From a virus, in the IMG/VR virus record IMGVR_UViG_3300006874_000073, positions 1 to 31,503 of that record: DNA of 31,503 nucleotides; one strand, given 5' to 3'. Positions 16,349-23,622 of this stretch are shown piece by piece; within the stretch, counting starts at the first letter, position 1, and each line of letters starts with the position of its first letter. The notes beneath the pieces are model-generated. The model worked only from the letters and a program-made list of their open reading frames with translations, did no database searches and was not told the DNA's origin. The translations under genes were made by a program, and so were the position numbers.

Positions 16349-17908
16349 TTGGCTCAGCAGGATACAAATAAGATTCTTAAAGAAATGTCCGACCTAACAA
16401 GGAATATGGACGGGCTTTTTCGTGAACTAAAGGAAAGTAATGCTAATACTAAGAAAATAACAGATAGCGTAAGCGATGTTGTAAAGGGGATTACTGAGAG
16501 GGATGATAATTCCAAAAAGGAAACCGAGAAATTGTTCGAGGGATTTTCTGAGAGCTTTATGAAATCTATAGAGGATAAGAATTCAGACATTATAAGCACA
16601 CTAACTAAAAGTCTAGGTGATAGCGTTAGCGAATTTGCTAATAGCATACCTGGACAAATAGCTTCCGTTAAGAGTAATGTCCCTATTGATTACGGATCCT
16701 TGCTTGGTGGTGATTCTGTGAAGGGGATTATCTCTGGCGTAGCTTCTAAAATACCCGGGCTTAAATCAGGTGGTATATTTAAGAAAAAAGGACTTGCGGT
16801 GGTTGGTGAGGACGGACCTGAATTAGCTTCTTTCGATGAGGGAGATCAGATCATATCTAAGGAGAAGCTGGAGTCAGTTGTCTCAGGTGGGAATTCGTCC
16901 CTTGATTCTTTAACCCAGCAGATATCTGATGCTGAAAAAAGCAGAGACGAAAGACAAGCTTCTATAGAGGAAGCCATAATTGCTGGAGCTAATAGGGATA
17001 CTGAGAGAGAAAGCCAAATCCCATTAGCAAAACAGGCAACTAAGTTAATCTCTGATGATTCTCTAAGAAGTGAGTTCTTATCCTATGCGAGGGAGGAGCT
17101 GGAAAGGGCTGACAGGGAAGAATTAGCGAATGACGAGGATTCTTTCATGGACGAATTCAATTACTGGAAGGATCAAGTAAAAGATGCGTCTTACTTTACT
17201 CCCGAGGAGATGAAGAACTTCGAACTCTATGGTACCATGTATCCTAAAAATACTGAGGATATCGGTGCTGAAAAATCGTCTGAGGTTTCCTCTGATGTTA
17301 TGGGTCCTAAACCTGGCCTCCTTGAAAGGATGTTTAGCAAAAAAGTTGGATCTGATGAGCAAGACTTAGAGAGATCCACACCTAATAGCGAAGTAAGCTC
17401 TGTAACTGAAGTGATTAAATCTAGGGTAGATACAGCATCTGAAAATACTTCGGAAACCCCCGGTGGAACTGTCGAGTCAGCTCCCTCTAGTGTGACTACG
17501 CTGAAAAAAGAAATGCCCGAGCCTGCTGAATCTCAGGGAGAGAGTATGAAAACCCCAGATAGCTTAAAAGTAAGTGAAATATCATCTCTAACGGAAAGAC
17601 TAAAAGCTAAGTTGGCAGAAAAGGAAGGTAAAAGCAGTAAACCTCAATCCGATGCTAGCGCTGCTAAACCCGCTTCCTCCCCTGCTGACACTGGAAGCAC
17701 TGTTACCACCACATCCAGAGATAGCAAGGAAACTCCAAAATCTGCTGTTTCCGATCTAAAGGAAGCACTCTCTTCCATTTCACCACAGGACCAAACTAAG
17801 GATCTTAATGATATAAAGTCACTCCTTGCCAATATCTATAGTGTGCTAAAAGGTCCAATGAGTGCCAGTAGGGACCAGCCATACAGGCCTCATTCGAATC
17901 AGTTCTAA
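16349..17908 (+). CDS. Tail-associated protein with tape-measure-type motif
   Basis: This 519-aa protein starts with TTG 16349 (an in-frame ATG at 16385 would drop 12 residues). Residues about 1-100 are charged and helical, probably coiled-coil. Around 140-170 it carries KSGGIFKKKGLAVVGEDGPE followed by LASFDEGDQIISKEKL. This GG...GLAVVGE-GPEL...G--IIs pattern is widespread in phage tail tape-measure and tail-associated proteins. From about 195 to 300 there are acidic helices; from 300 to 480 the sequence is Ser/Thr/Glu/Lys/Pro-rich and low-complexity. T4-like tape measures (gp29, 590 aa) do not normally have this motif, so I do not claim it is gp29. It follows baseplate genes, which supports a tail role. 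Confidence 0.5.
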   Translation: MAQQDTNKILKEMSDLTRNMDGLFRELKESNANTKKITDSVSDVVKGITERDDNSKKETEKLFEGFSESFMKSIEDKNSDIISTLTKSLGDSVSEFANSIPGQIASVKSNVPIDYGSLLGGDSVKGIISGVASKIPGLKSGGIFKKKGLAVVGEDGPELASFDEGDQIISKEKLESVVSGGNSSLDSLTQQISDAEKSRDERQASIEEAIIAGANRDTERESQIPLAKQATKLISDDSLRSEFLSYAREELERADREELANDEDSFMDEFNYWKDQVKDASYFTPEEMKNFELYGTMYPKNTEDIGAEKSSEVSSDVMGPKPGLLERMFSKKVGSDEQDLERSTPNSEVSSVTEVIKSRVDTASENTSETPGGTVESAPSSVTTLKKEMPEPAESQGESMKTPDSLKVSEISSLTERLKAKLAEKEGKSSKPQSDASAAKPASSPADTGSTVTTTSRDSKETPKSAVSDLKEALSSISPQDQTKDLNDIKSLLANIYSVLKGPMSASRDQPYRPHSNQF

Positions 17909-17948
17909 TAACTTTTTTGAAAAACATTTTTTATGTTCGGAACGGATG

Positions 17949-17957
17949 GATATATTT
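17949..17957 (+). promoter_or_regulatory. Candidate promoter element GATATATTT
   Basis: GATATATTT (in the context GGATATATTTG) ends 32 nt before the dCMP deaminase start. It shares the first seven bases with the recurrent motif. TATATTTG also resembles the Bacteroidota -7 element TAnnTTTG, so it may be read by host sigma. Confidence 0.4.
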
Positions 17958-17989
17958 GTTTCGAGAATTTCTCATCCTGATAAATCGCT

Positions 17990-18562
17990 ATGACAAGTTT
18001 CGAATCATCTTTGGCTATTCTGGATTCTGCTGAATTCTTCAGCAACATCGATAAGTACGACAGCCTCTCTTGGATTTCAAAACCCGATTCTGGCGAGGTC
18101 TACATTGACCAGTCAAAATTTTCAAAAATAGACGAAACAATATATTCTGCCAAGGATAAGAAGATGGATCTTGTCTATCTAGAAATGGCAGAAGTCTGGT
18201 CTAAAAATTCCCATTGCAATCGTATGAAGGTGGGGAGTTTGATTGTCAAGGGTAAGTCTATTATTTCGGATGGATATAACGGATCTCCCACGGGGTTTTC
18301 TAACCAGTGTGAGAACGAGGAAAACGTTACGCTGCCATACGTCTTACATGCGGAGGCTAATGCGATAACGAAGTTAGCAAAGAGCACGCAAAGTTCGGAC
18401 GGGTCTACTCTTTATGTTACTGTCTCTCCTTGCTTTGAATGCTCCAAATTAATAATTCAATCAGGCGTTAAGCGTATGATTTTTAGAGACCTGTACAGAA
18501 AGACTGATTCTCTTCAATTCTTACATGACGCAGGGATAGAGATAGTAAGGATAAGAGAATAA
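17990..18562 (+). CDS. Deoxycytidylate (dCMP) deaminase
   Basis: The 190-aa protein has the zinc-dependent cytidine/dCMP deaminase active site: HAEANA (His120, Glu122) and SPCFECSK (Cys148, Cys151). Preceding blocks MKVGSLIVKGKSIISDGYNG and GF-NQCE are typical of dCMP deaminases, which also resemble the T4 cd gene product (193 aa). It converts dCMP to dUMP and so feeds thymidylate synthesis for phage DNA replication. An N-terminal extension of about 45 residues without a clear motif precedes the catalytic domain. It lies at the start of a group of small nucleic-acid genes (sigma factor, nuclease). CMP deaminase activity cannot be excluded from sequence alone. Confidence 0.88.
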   Translation: MTSFESSLAILDSAEFFSNIDKYDSLSWISKPDSGEVYIDQSKFSKIDETIYSAKDKKMDLVYLEMAEVWSKNSHCNRMKVGSLIVKGKSIISDGYNGSPTGFSNQCENEENVTLPYVLHAEANAITKLAKSTQSSDGSTLYVTVSPCFECSKLIIQSGVKRMIFRDLYRKTDSLQFLHDAGIEIVRIRE

Positions 18563-18583
18563 AAAAGGGGAAATAAAGGGCAA

Positions 18584-19201
18584 ATGGCAAAAGAAAAAAA
18601 TATACAGGTACTAGCAGAAGAATTCATAAGGACAAAGGGAGAAAGGGAGTTTAAACCACTATATGATCGGGTACAACCGGGTATTCTGAATCATTGTTAT
18701 ACCATACTTAAAGATTTTGAATTAGCTGAGGATGCATTCCTTAATGCTATGTCAAAGGTTTGGCAAAAGATAGATCAATACGATAGCGACAGAGGTAATT
18801 TTTCGACTTGGTGTTACAATATTGCTCGGAACGAGTCTTTACTCCTTCTGAAGAGTAGGAAGAGATACATCTCCCAGACCTCAGAGGAGATGGAATACAC
18901 CTCAGCAAAAGCAGAAGAAAGGAATCCGACCTATGATTTGGAAGATGATCCGCTCTGGGACTTTTTATCTGGTGGATCGGATATAGACGACATCTATGAA
19001 CAAGTTATAGATGAGATCAAGGGATTGGATGCTTTATACCGGGATATCATGATCGATCGCGAGATCAATGGTATGAAGTACAAGGATATCGCGGATAAAT
19101 ATGGGCTGAAGAAAAGATCGGTTGCTACCCGAATTAGAAGGGCTAGAACAAAGATCAGGAAAAAAATGGAGGATGCAGAAAAAGAGAGGAAATTGCAATG
19201 A
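18584..19201 (+). CDS. ECF-like RNA polymerase sigma factor
   Basis: This 205-aa protein has the two-domain architecture of an ECF-type sigma-70 factor. Region 2 (about residues 20-95) contains LYDRVQPGILNHCYTILKDF, then AEDAFLNAMSKVWQKIDQYD and the GNFSTWCYNIARNESLLLLK -10 recognition helix. Region 4 (about 145-200) contains LDALYRDIMIDREINGMKYK and the DIADKYGLKKRSVATRIRRA helix-turn-helix, followed by basic residues. An acidic linker of about 40 residues joins them. It could redirect host RNA polymerase to phage promoters. It is distinct from the gp55-like factor at 26597. Stop overlaps the next start in ATGATG. Confidence 0.85.
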   Translation: MAKEKNIQVLAEEFIRTKGEREFKPLYDRVQPGILNHCYTILKDFELAEDAFLNAMSKVWQKIDQYDSDRGNFSTWCYNIARNESLLLLKSRKRYISQTSEEMEYTSAKAEERNPTYDLEDDPLWDFLSGGSDIDDIYEQVIDEIKGLDALYRDIMIDREINGMKYKDIADKYGLKKRSVATRIRRARTKIRKKMEDAEKERKLQ

Positions 19202-19656
19202 TGGGTAGACTTTTGGCCATATTTAGAATTTTTAAGGTTCTCAAGGAATTGAGAACTTATTCCCAATACAGAGGGATTATCAGGAAGGAATCTCAGGATT
19301 CTCCTGAATGGCTTAAGCTCAAGTTGAGGTATGATTGGATAGGTCGCGTATATACCGTTGTTAATCTCCCGCCGGAGGTTACGATGTCCCGGGATTTCCC
19401 TGTCGACGCTAGGCCAGCATACGTATTTGAGGACATCAAGCCTGTAAACGAATACTTGACTAGGCTGAATCTCCAGGAAGTTTTAACACCAGTTCTAAAA
19501 CCAATACCCGAAACGAACGGGGACTCGTATTTGGTCATCTACTATTACTTCTTCAGACATGTTAGCTGGATTTGGATTCTTAGATTTTTTGGTGAATTAT
19601 TCCTTCTATCCCTTCTATATTTTAAGTGGGATTATGTCATTTCCGTTTTTTCTTAA
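19198..19656 (+). CDS. Conserved-looking membrane protein, function unknown
   Basis: A 152-aa protein starting at ATG 19198, overlapping the sigma gene by 4 nt. The N-terminal part is amphipathic (RLLAIFRIFKVLKELRTYSQ); a middle soluble region contains LKLRYDWIGRVYTVVNLPPE and an RLNLQEVLTPVLKP stretch; the C-terminus (about 118-150) holds two closely spaced hydrophobic segments, YLVIYYYFFRHVSWIWILRF and FGELFLLSLLYF. I have a sense that proteins with this DWIGRVYTVVNLPPE motif occur in T4-like marine phages but cannot name a function. Coupling with the sigma gene suggests co-expression rather than shared activity. Confidence 0.6.
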   Translation: MMGRLLAIFRIFKVLKELRTYSQYRGIIRKESQDSPEWLKLKLRYDWIGRVYTVVNLPPEVTMSRDFPVDARPAYVFEDIKPVNEYLTRLNLQEVLTPVLKPIPETNGDSYLVIYYYFFRHVSWIWILRFFGELFLLSLLYFKWDYVISVFS

Positions 19657-19669
19657 ATCTTAAAGTTAT

Positions 19670-20473
19670 ATGGATTTAAGAAAAACCAAAGAAGAGTATC
19701 AGAGGAAGCTCGACATATTTAAGGACCCTTCCTTCATATTTAATGAATCTGAACACACATATCACTTTGAAGGTATCAAGTATGATTCAGTTACAACTTT
19801 CCTGAAAAGGTTTAAAACTCCCTTTGACCGGATGTACTGGGCTAAGAGGAAGGCGAACGAGAGAGGAGTCGAAGTCGATGAGATCTTAAACGAGTGGCAG
19901 GAGAAGGCTAATGTTGCTAATTCGCTGGGAACTAAGGTTCATAAATGGATCGAGGACTACTGGACGGGATTAGATCCAGAGATACCCAGTGATGAGGAGG
20001 TTAAAAATAGGGTTGAGAAATTTTTGCTTCTTCGAGAAGAAAGGTTTGAGAATCTAGTTCCCCTTGAATCCGAGCTTAAGGTTTTTTCTAAAAAATGGAG
20101 ATTGGCAGGAACTGTTGATCAGCCCTTTATCATGTGGGATAAGAAACAGAACCGGTTGTTATTTCTAATTGGGGATTGGAAAACTAATAAGGAGTTTAAG
20201 GACGATAACCATTCTAAGGGCAGGTATAAGAAGCTGCTACATCCATTCTCAGATCTCTATGAGAATTCCCATAATGAATATTCTATACAGATAAGTCTTT
20301 ATCGACTTATCATAGAAGAGGAGACCGGGTTAGAGACACATGGGGGATTTTTGTGTCATTTAGGTCCGCAAGAGACCCCTAAATTATACCCGGTAAAGGA
20401 TCTTCGGGAGAGACTTAAGGTGTATCTCCAGCACAACCGGGAGGAATTCGACATATTTGATATTTCCGGGTGA
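19670..20473 (+). CDS. PD-(D/E)XK superfamily nuclease (RecB/Cas4-like)
   Basis: The 267-aa protein has the PD-(D/E)XK core of RecB-like nucleases: an N-terminal helix with GTKVHKWIED (the conserved His of motif I), the LAGTVDQPF strand (Asp150) and IGDWKTNKEF (Asp169, Lys171), followed by QISLYRLIIEEETG, the Q-x(n)-Y motif in which Gln and Tyr bind DNA. The N-terminal block SEHTYHFEGIKYDSVTTFLK is typical of phage members. A 5'-exonuclease or recombination role in replication is likely; exact activity is unknown. It starts 13 nt after the membrane protein gene. Confidence 0.8.
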   Translation: MDLRKTKEEYQRKLDIFKDPSFIFNESEHTYHFEGIKYDSVTTFLKRFKTPFDRMYWAKRKANERGVEVDEILNEWQEKANVANSLGTKVHKWIEDYWTGLDPEIPSDEEVKNRVEKFLLLREERFENLVPLESELKVFSKKWRLAGTVDQPFIMWDKKQNRLLFLIGDWKTNKEFKDDNHSKGRYKKLLHPFSDLYENSHNEYSIQISLYRLIIEEETGLETHGGFLCHLGPQETPKLYPVKDLRERLKVYLQHNREEFDIFDISG

Positions 20474-20522
20474 AACAAAAATTAGTTTTAGAGTAAAGTA
20501 TAAAATAAAAGCATTATAAAAA

Positions 20523-21047
20523 ATGGCAAAAAGCAGTAAATCGAAACCATCCGGAAAAACTCTATCCGTTGATGCATCAGAATTAGCGGGATCTATGCCT
20601 GAGGATATGGTAGGTAAGTTGGATCAGAATAGAATTAAACAAGCCCAAAAGGCATTGGATGAATCTAGAGAAAAACTGAAGACGAAAGTGTATGCGGTTC
20701 AATTCGATTCCGCCGAGGATATTGATGCTTTCCAGTCCTTTATGGAGAATGATGCAGAGTGGAAAGAAAAAGAAGCCTTGGGTGTGATGGAAATCTGTAA
20801 AATATTAAGCGACCTGAAAAAGAAGGGTGTAAAGGAAAACATCCTCTATATGACCGCATTACCGCTTGAAGCTAGTCACTACTTCTTGTCTAAGAGTAGC
20901 GGAAGGGGATTAGAACAGGCCCGTAAATTTATTTCGCTGCTTAAGCCTTTGGAAAGCTCTCTACAATTAGCTAAAGCTGATGCTCAGGAATACCAAGACC
21001 TGGAAAAAGAGCTTGCTGCTGCACAGCAGGGTATAGCTCTAGCGTAA
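20523..21047 (+). CDS. Hypothetical protein, helical
   Basis: This 174-aa protein begins with a basic, Ser/Lys-rich tail (KSSKSKPSGK) and is otherwise helical. The C-terminus (about 135-174) is an Ala/Leu/Glu-rich coiled-coil-like segment ending EKELAAAQQGIALA. I see no catalytic or membrane motif and do not recognise a family. It is preceded by an A/T-rich leader with TATAAAATA and a poly-A stretch before its ATG, and followed 22 nt later by a strong intrinsic terminator, so it ends a transcription unit. A virion or DNA-associated role is possible from the charged N-terminus, but unsupported. Confidence 0.55.
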   Translation: MAKSSKSKPSGKTLSVDASELAGSMPEDMVGKLDQNRIKQAQKALDESREKLKTKVYAVQFDSAEDIDAFQSFMENDAEWKEKEALGVMEICKILSDLKKKGVKENILYMTALPLEASHYFLSKSSGRGLEQARKFISLLKPLESSLQLAKADAQEYQDLEKELAAAQQGIALA

Positions 21048-21069
21048 GTAATCCATATCATTTGAAAGG

Positions 21070-21096
21070 AGCATCCCAACATGGGATGCTTTTTTT
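21070..21096 (+). terminator. Rho-independent terminator
   Basis: AGCATCCCA and TGGGATGCT form a perfect 9-bp stem with an ACA loop, followed directly by a run of T (seven T counting the last stem base). It ends the unit that includes the gene at 20523 and is the only canonical intrinsic terminator I see in the window. Confidence 0.92.
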
Positions 21097-21118
21097 GTTG
21101 ATTAGGTTTTATCTTCTG

Positions 21119-21127
21119 GATATATAG
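21119..21127 (+). promoter_or_regulatory. Candidate late promoter element GATATATAG
   Basis: GATATATAG begins 23 nt after the terminator and ends 25 nt before the next ATG (21153). Being placed between a terminator and a gene gives the best single support that this element is a promoter. Confidence 0.6.
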
Positions 21128-21152
21128 AGTGATAAACTTTAAAACATAAGAT

Positions 21153-21449
21153 ATGTTACAGAAAATTAAAGACAACTTTCAGTACATCGTACTTGCATTT
21201 CTCGTACTTGTTTTCTTTAGACAGTGCGGAGTGAATAGTGAGATCTCCAAGATTAAGAAGGAGGCTAGAGCTTACAATCAGGAGGTTGTAACTAAGCTAG
21301 ATTCAATCAATACACTGACTAAGGATGAAATGAGGCATGAAATGGAGCAGGTAATGTTCCAGTTTCTGATCTACGAGGATGATTTCGACAAAAAGAGAGT
21401 ATCATTATCTGAGATTAAAAATAAAATAGAGTCTCGTGGCGACAAATAA
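21153..21449 (+). CDS. Small single-span membrane protein with coiled coil
   Basis: A 98-aa protein with one N-terminal hydrophobic segment (about residues 10-24, FQYIVLAFLVLVFF) preceded by a basic residue pair, then a polar, helical, heptad-like region (about 30-95). The layout resembles phage spanin or holin-associated proteins or membrane anchors, but no specific family is evident. It is the first gene after the terminator and overlaps the next membrane protein gene by 14 nt, so the two are probably co-translated. Function unknown. Confidence 0.6.
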   Translation: MLQKIKDNFQYIVLAFLVLVFFRQCGVNSEISKIKKEARAYNQEVVTKLDSINTLTKDEMRHEMEQVMFQFLIYEDDFDKKRVSLSEIKNKIESRGDK

Positions 21450-22305
21450 GAAATCAAAGCTGGTTAGTGGATTTATAATAGGTACCTTCGTCTCTCTATA
21501 TTTGATGGTATCTGTCATATCCACTATCCACGTGATAGACTTTTTCAAGCTATCAAATCCTACTTGGTTAGCTGTTTCACTGGCAATAGCTTTTGAAGTT
21601 GGTGCTGCAGCTTCTCTGGCATCTATAGTTGCTATGGAAAAGATGAACAAGTCTCTAGTTTGGATGCTTTTCTTCCTCCTTACCTTTATGCAAGCTATGG
21701 GTAACACATATTATGCATATGTGAACATCGAAAATTTCTCTAGCTGGAGTGAACTGTTTGGATTGATGGAGGAAGAGGTCATTTATCAAAAGAGAATACT
21801 CTCTGTCGTTAGTGGAGCGATACTTCCTATAGTGGCTTTGGGCTTTATAAAATCCCTAGTCGATTATATCAAACCTGAAGATATCGGGGATGATTCAAGG
21901 ATTGAGACGGATAATGAGGAGGAAGATGACATGGACGACCAGGCTAATTATTATTATGACCTTCAGGATAGTTCTATATCTGACGATAATGACATTAGTG
22001 AACCGATTATACATGACCTTGGTAATGCTGAATTGATTACCGATAAATCAGCCACCGGAGCAAGGGTAGCTGCTGATTATGTCCCGGTTGAGGTTTCCGA
22101 TGAATCTCCGGACATCCTGACAGTATCGGGACAGTCTGACTTACCAAACTACGAATCTTCTTCAAAATCTGGGAATAAGCCTTTAATACATGCGAACGAA
22201 GAGATAGTCAATGTTAACCAAAATAAGGGAAGTTTAGACCAGAAGGATAAACCTGCATCAAAGGAGGTTCCGATTTCTCTGGATGCAAATCCCACTAGAT
22301 TATAA
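21436..22305 (+). CDS. Four-span membrane protein with acidic C-terminal tail
   Basis: The 289-aa protein starts at GTG 21436 within the end of the preceding gene. Four hydrophobic segments are visible at about residues 9-32 (SGFIIGTFVSLYLMVSVIST), 42-64, 70-90 (LVWMLFFLLTFMQAMGNTYY) and 115-138 (SGAILPIVALGFIKSLVDYI). The remaining 145 residues are soluble and strongly acidic (EEEDDMDDQ). I do not recognise a family. Its paired arrangement with the small single-span protein could mean a two-component membrane complex (lysis, superinfection exclusion or sensing), but nothing in the sequence decides this. Confidence 0.6.
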   Translation: MATNKKSKLVSGFIIGTFVSLYLMVSVISTIHVIDFFKLSNPTWLAVSLAIAFEVGAAASLASIVAMEKMNKSLVWMLFFLLTFMQAMGNTYYAYVNIENFSSWSELFGLMEEEVIYQKRILSVVSGAILPIVALGFIKSLVDYIKPEDIGDDSRIETDNEEEDDMDDQANYYYDLQDSSISDDNDISEPIIHDLGNAELITDKSATGARVAADYVPVEVSDESPDILTVSGQSDLPNYESSSKSGNKPLIHANEEIVNVNQNKGSLDQKDKPASKEVPISLDANPTRL

Positions 22306-22311
22306 ACTAGA

Positions 22312-22986
22312 ATGAGTTCTGTAACAGGAGATAGCTTTGAAATATTTGGCGGAGGATCATCCGCTGGTGGTACTGGGAGCGGCACTCTTTTTGGTGTCGG
22401 AAGTAGTGTAAAGGGACTTTATCCGGGACAAACCGGAGATTTCAAGACCGATTATACCCTTATAGCCAATACCCCTGGTTCGATGAGGAGGGTTAATCTG
22501 ACCTTTACCAATTACAACGACCCTAAGGAGGTAAGACTTTTCAACACATCATTAAATGTTACGTACCATGCTGCTACAGAAGAAAAATTAGACCTGAGTG
22601 AATATTTCCACCCCCTGCAGTCTTTCTCCGGATATCAGAGGCAAACCTTCGTGATTGCCCCTGATACATCGATTAACCTGGATCCTGGCGATTTTGATAC
22701 TACTCTGGGAGAGGTTAGTTTACTCCTAGCCAAAGCTGAATATTATGCTGATGCCACGGACGATCAGAGGTTGCTTTACTGGCACTATAACGGCATAAGG
22801 AGATATGTCATGGGCGACATGATGATGCTTACTGGCCAAGTGAAGGAGGATGCTTCGTGGAAGGGATGGGAAGTTAGAGCAGATGTGGAAAACCAGGTTG
22901 GTTATACAGGTGCTGCTACTGGCGGATTTGTTTTTTCTAATCCTACTGAATATTCAGTAAAGCTAACAATATTAACGGCTAACTAA
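22312..22986 (+). CDS. Structural-looking protein, paralogue A
   Basis: This 224-aa protein has a Gly/Ser-rich N-terminus (about residues 10-35), then beta-rich sequence. Its C-terminal 60 residues share a pattern with the next gene: YWHYNGIRRYVMGDMMMLTG...GW...GGFVFSNP...VKLTIL. It has no signal peptide or catalytic motif. The two genes overlap by 1 nt (TAATG). I suspect a virion decoration or tail accessory pair because of beta-rich content and lack of enzyme features, but this is inference. Confidence 0.55.
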   Translation: MSSVTGDSFEIFGGGSSAGGTGSGTLFGVGSSVKGLYPGQTGDFKTDYTLIANTPGSMRRVNLTFTNYNDPKEVRLFNTSLNVTYHAATEEKLDLSEYFHPLQSFSGYQRQTFVIAPDTSINLDPGDFDTTLGEVSLLLAKAEYYADATDDQRLLYWHYNGIRRYVMGDMMMLTGQVKEDASWKGWEVRADVENQVGYTGAATGGFVFSNPTEYSVKLTILTAN

Positions 22987-23531
22987 TGGCAACTAGACCC
23001 ATAATATGTCCCCCCGTTCCAGCTAATGGATTCATCTTCTACAAGGATAAGTTTGTTCTAGAGGAAGACTATAATAAGACTACGTTCATCGATTTTAGTG
23101 ATATGCTAGATGATGTAGTTGCTTATTCTAGGATGAGAATTACGCTGAAGTCAGGTAAATCTGTCAAGGTAAGTCAAACTGACCTGGGTGATGATAATGG
23201 TTATGTTAGATGGATAGCAGTAAAGGTCAAATATCCAGAACCAAAAAACCCTATTCTATACGGAGCCCAAACCCCAATAATACCAGGAGTACCTACACCA
23301 ACTAACGGCACCCCGCAGGTGAGAAAATATATAGAATGGACTTATCAAGGGGTTACATACAACATAGGTGAGCTCATGATACTCACTGGTAATAAGTTAG
23401 GATCAACCAATTCTGCCAAGAGCGGATGGAACTTAAGCGAAGCCACCATGCCCTACAATAATGGGGGTATAGTTTTTTCCAATCCTCATACTAATATAGA
23501 TGTTAAGCTAGAATTGCTCATAGCTAGATAA
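22986..23531 (+). CDS. Structural-looking protein, paralogue B
   Basis: The 181-aa protein shares its C-terminal pattern with the upstream gene: WTYQGVTYNIGELMILTGNK, then GW..., NNGGIVFSNP and VKLELLIAR. The N-terminal half differs (a PPVPANGFIFYKDKFVLEED opening and a Pro-rich stretch PEPKNPILYGAQTPIIPG around residue 83). This looks like a duplicated C-terminal domain joined to different N-terminal modules. The pair is followed by a 91-nt gap with two candidate promoters. No family recognised. Confidence 0.55.
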   Translation: MATRPIICPPVPANGFIFYKDKFVLEEDYNKTTFIDFSDMLDDVVAYSRMRITLKSGKSVKVSQTDLGDDNGYVRWIAVKVKYPEPKNPILYGAQTPIIPGVPTPTNGTPQVRKYIEWTYQGVTYNIGELMILTGNKLGSTNSAKSGWNLSEATMPYNNGGIVFSNPHTNIDVKLELLIAR

Positions 23532-23555
23532 TCTCCGTTTTTTCTGGTTGGGGTA

Positions 23556-23565
23556 GAATATATAA
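23556..23565 (+). promoter_or_regulatory. Variant candidate promoter element GAATATATAA
   Basis: GAATATATAA, a one-base-longer variant of the recurrent motif, lies 26 nt upstream of a perfect GATATATAG copy in the same gap. Confidence 0.3.
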
Positions 23566-23591
23566 TTGTAAAGTTTCTACATCTACGGAAA

Positions 23592-23600
23592 GATATATAG
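23592..23600 (+). promoter_or_regulatory. Candidate late promoter element GATATATAG
   Basis: GATATATAG ends 22 nt before the ATG of the 911-aa protein and is identical to the copies at 16321 and 21119. The spacing to the start codon is similar in all three. Confidence 0.55.
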
Positions 23601-23622
23601 AAAGTAAAAAAACTAAAGTAAA

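Noticed and set aside
17909-17989. Possible intrinsic terminator in the T-rich gap after the tape-measure-motif gene
   Set aside because: Only a 4-bp ACAT/ATGT stem can be drawn and no U-run follows it in the right place.
21153-22305. Holin/spanin pair
   Set aside because: Membrane segments and overlap fit loosely, but there is no lipobox, no diagnostic motif and no nearby endolysin.
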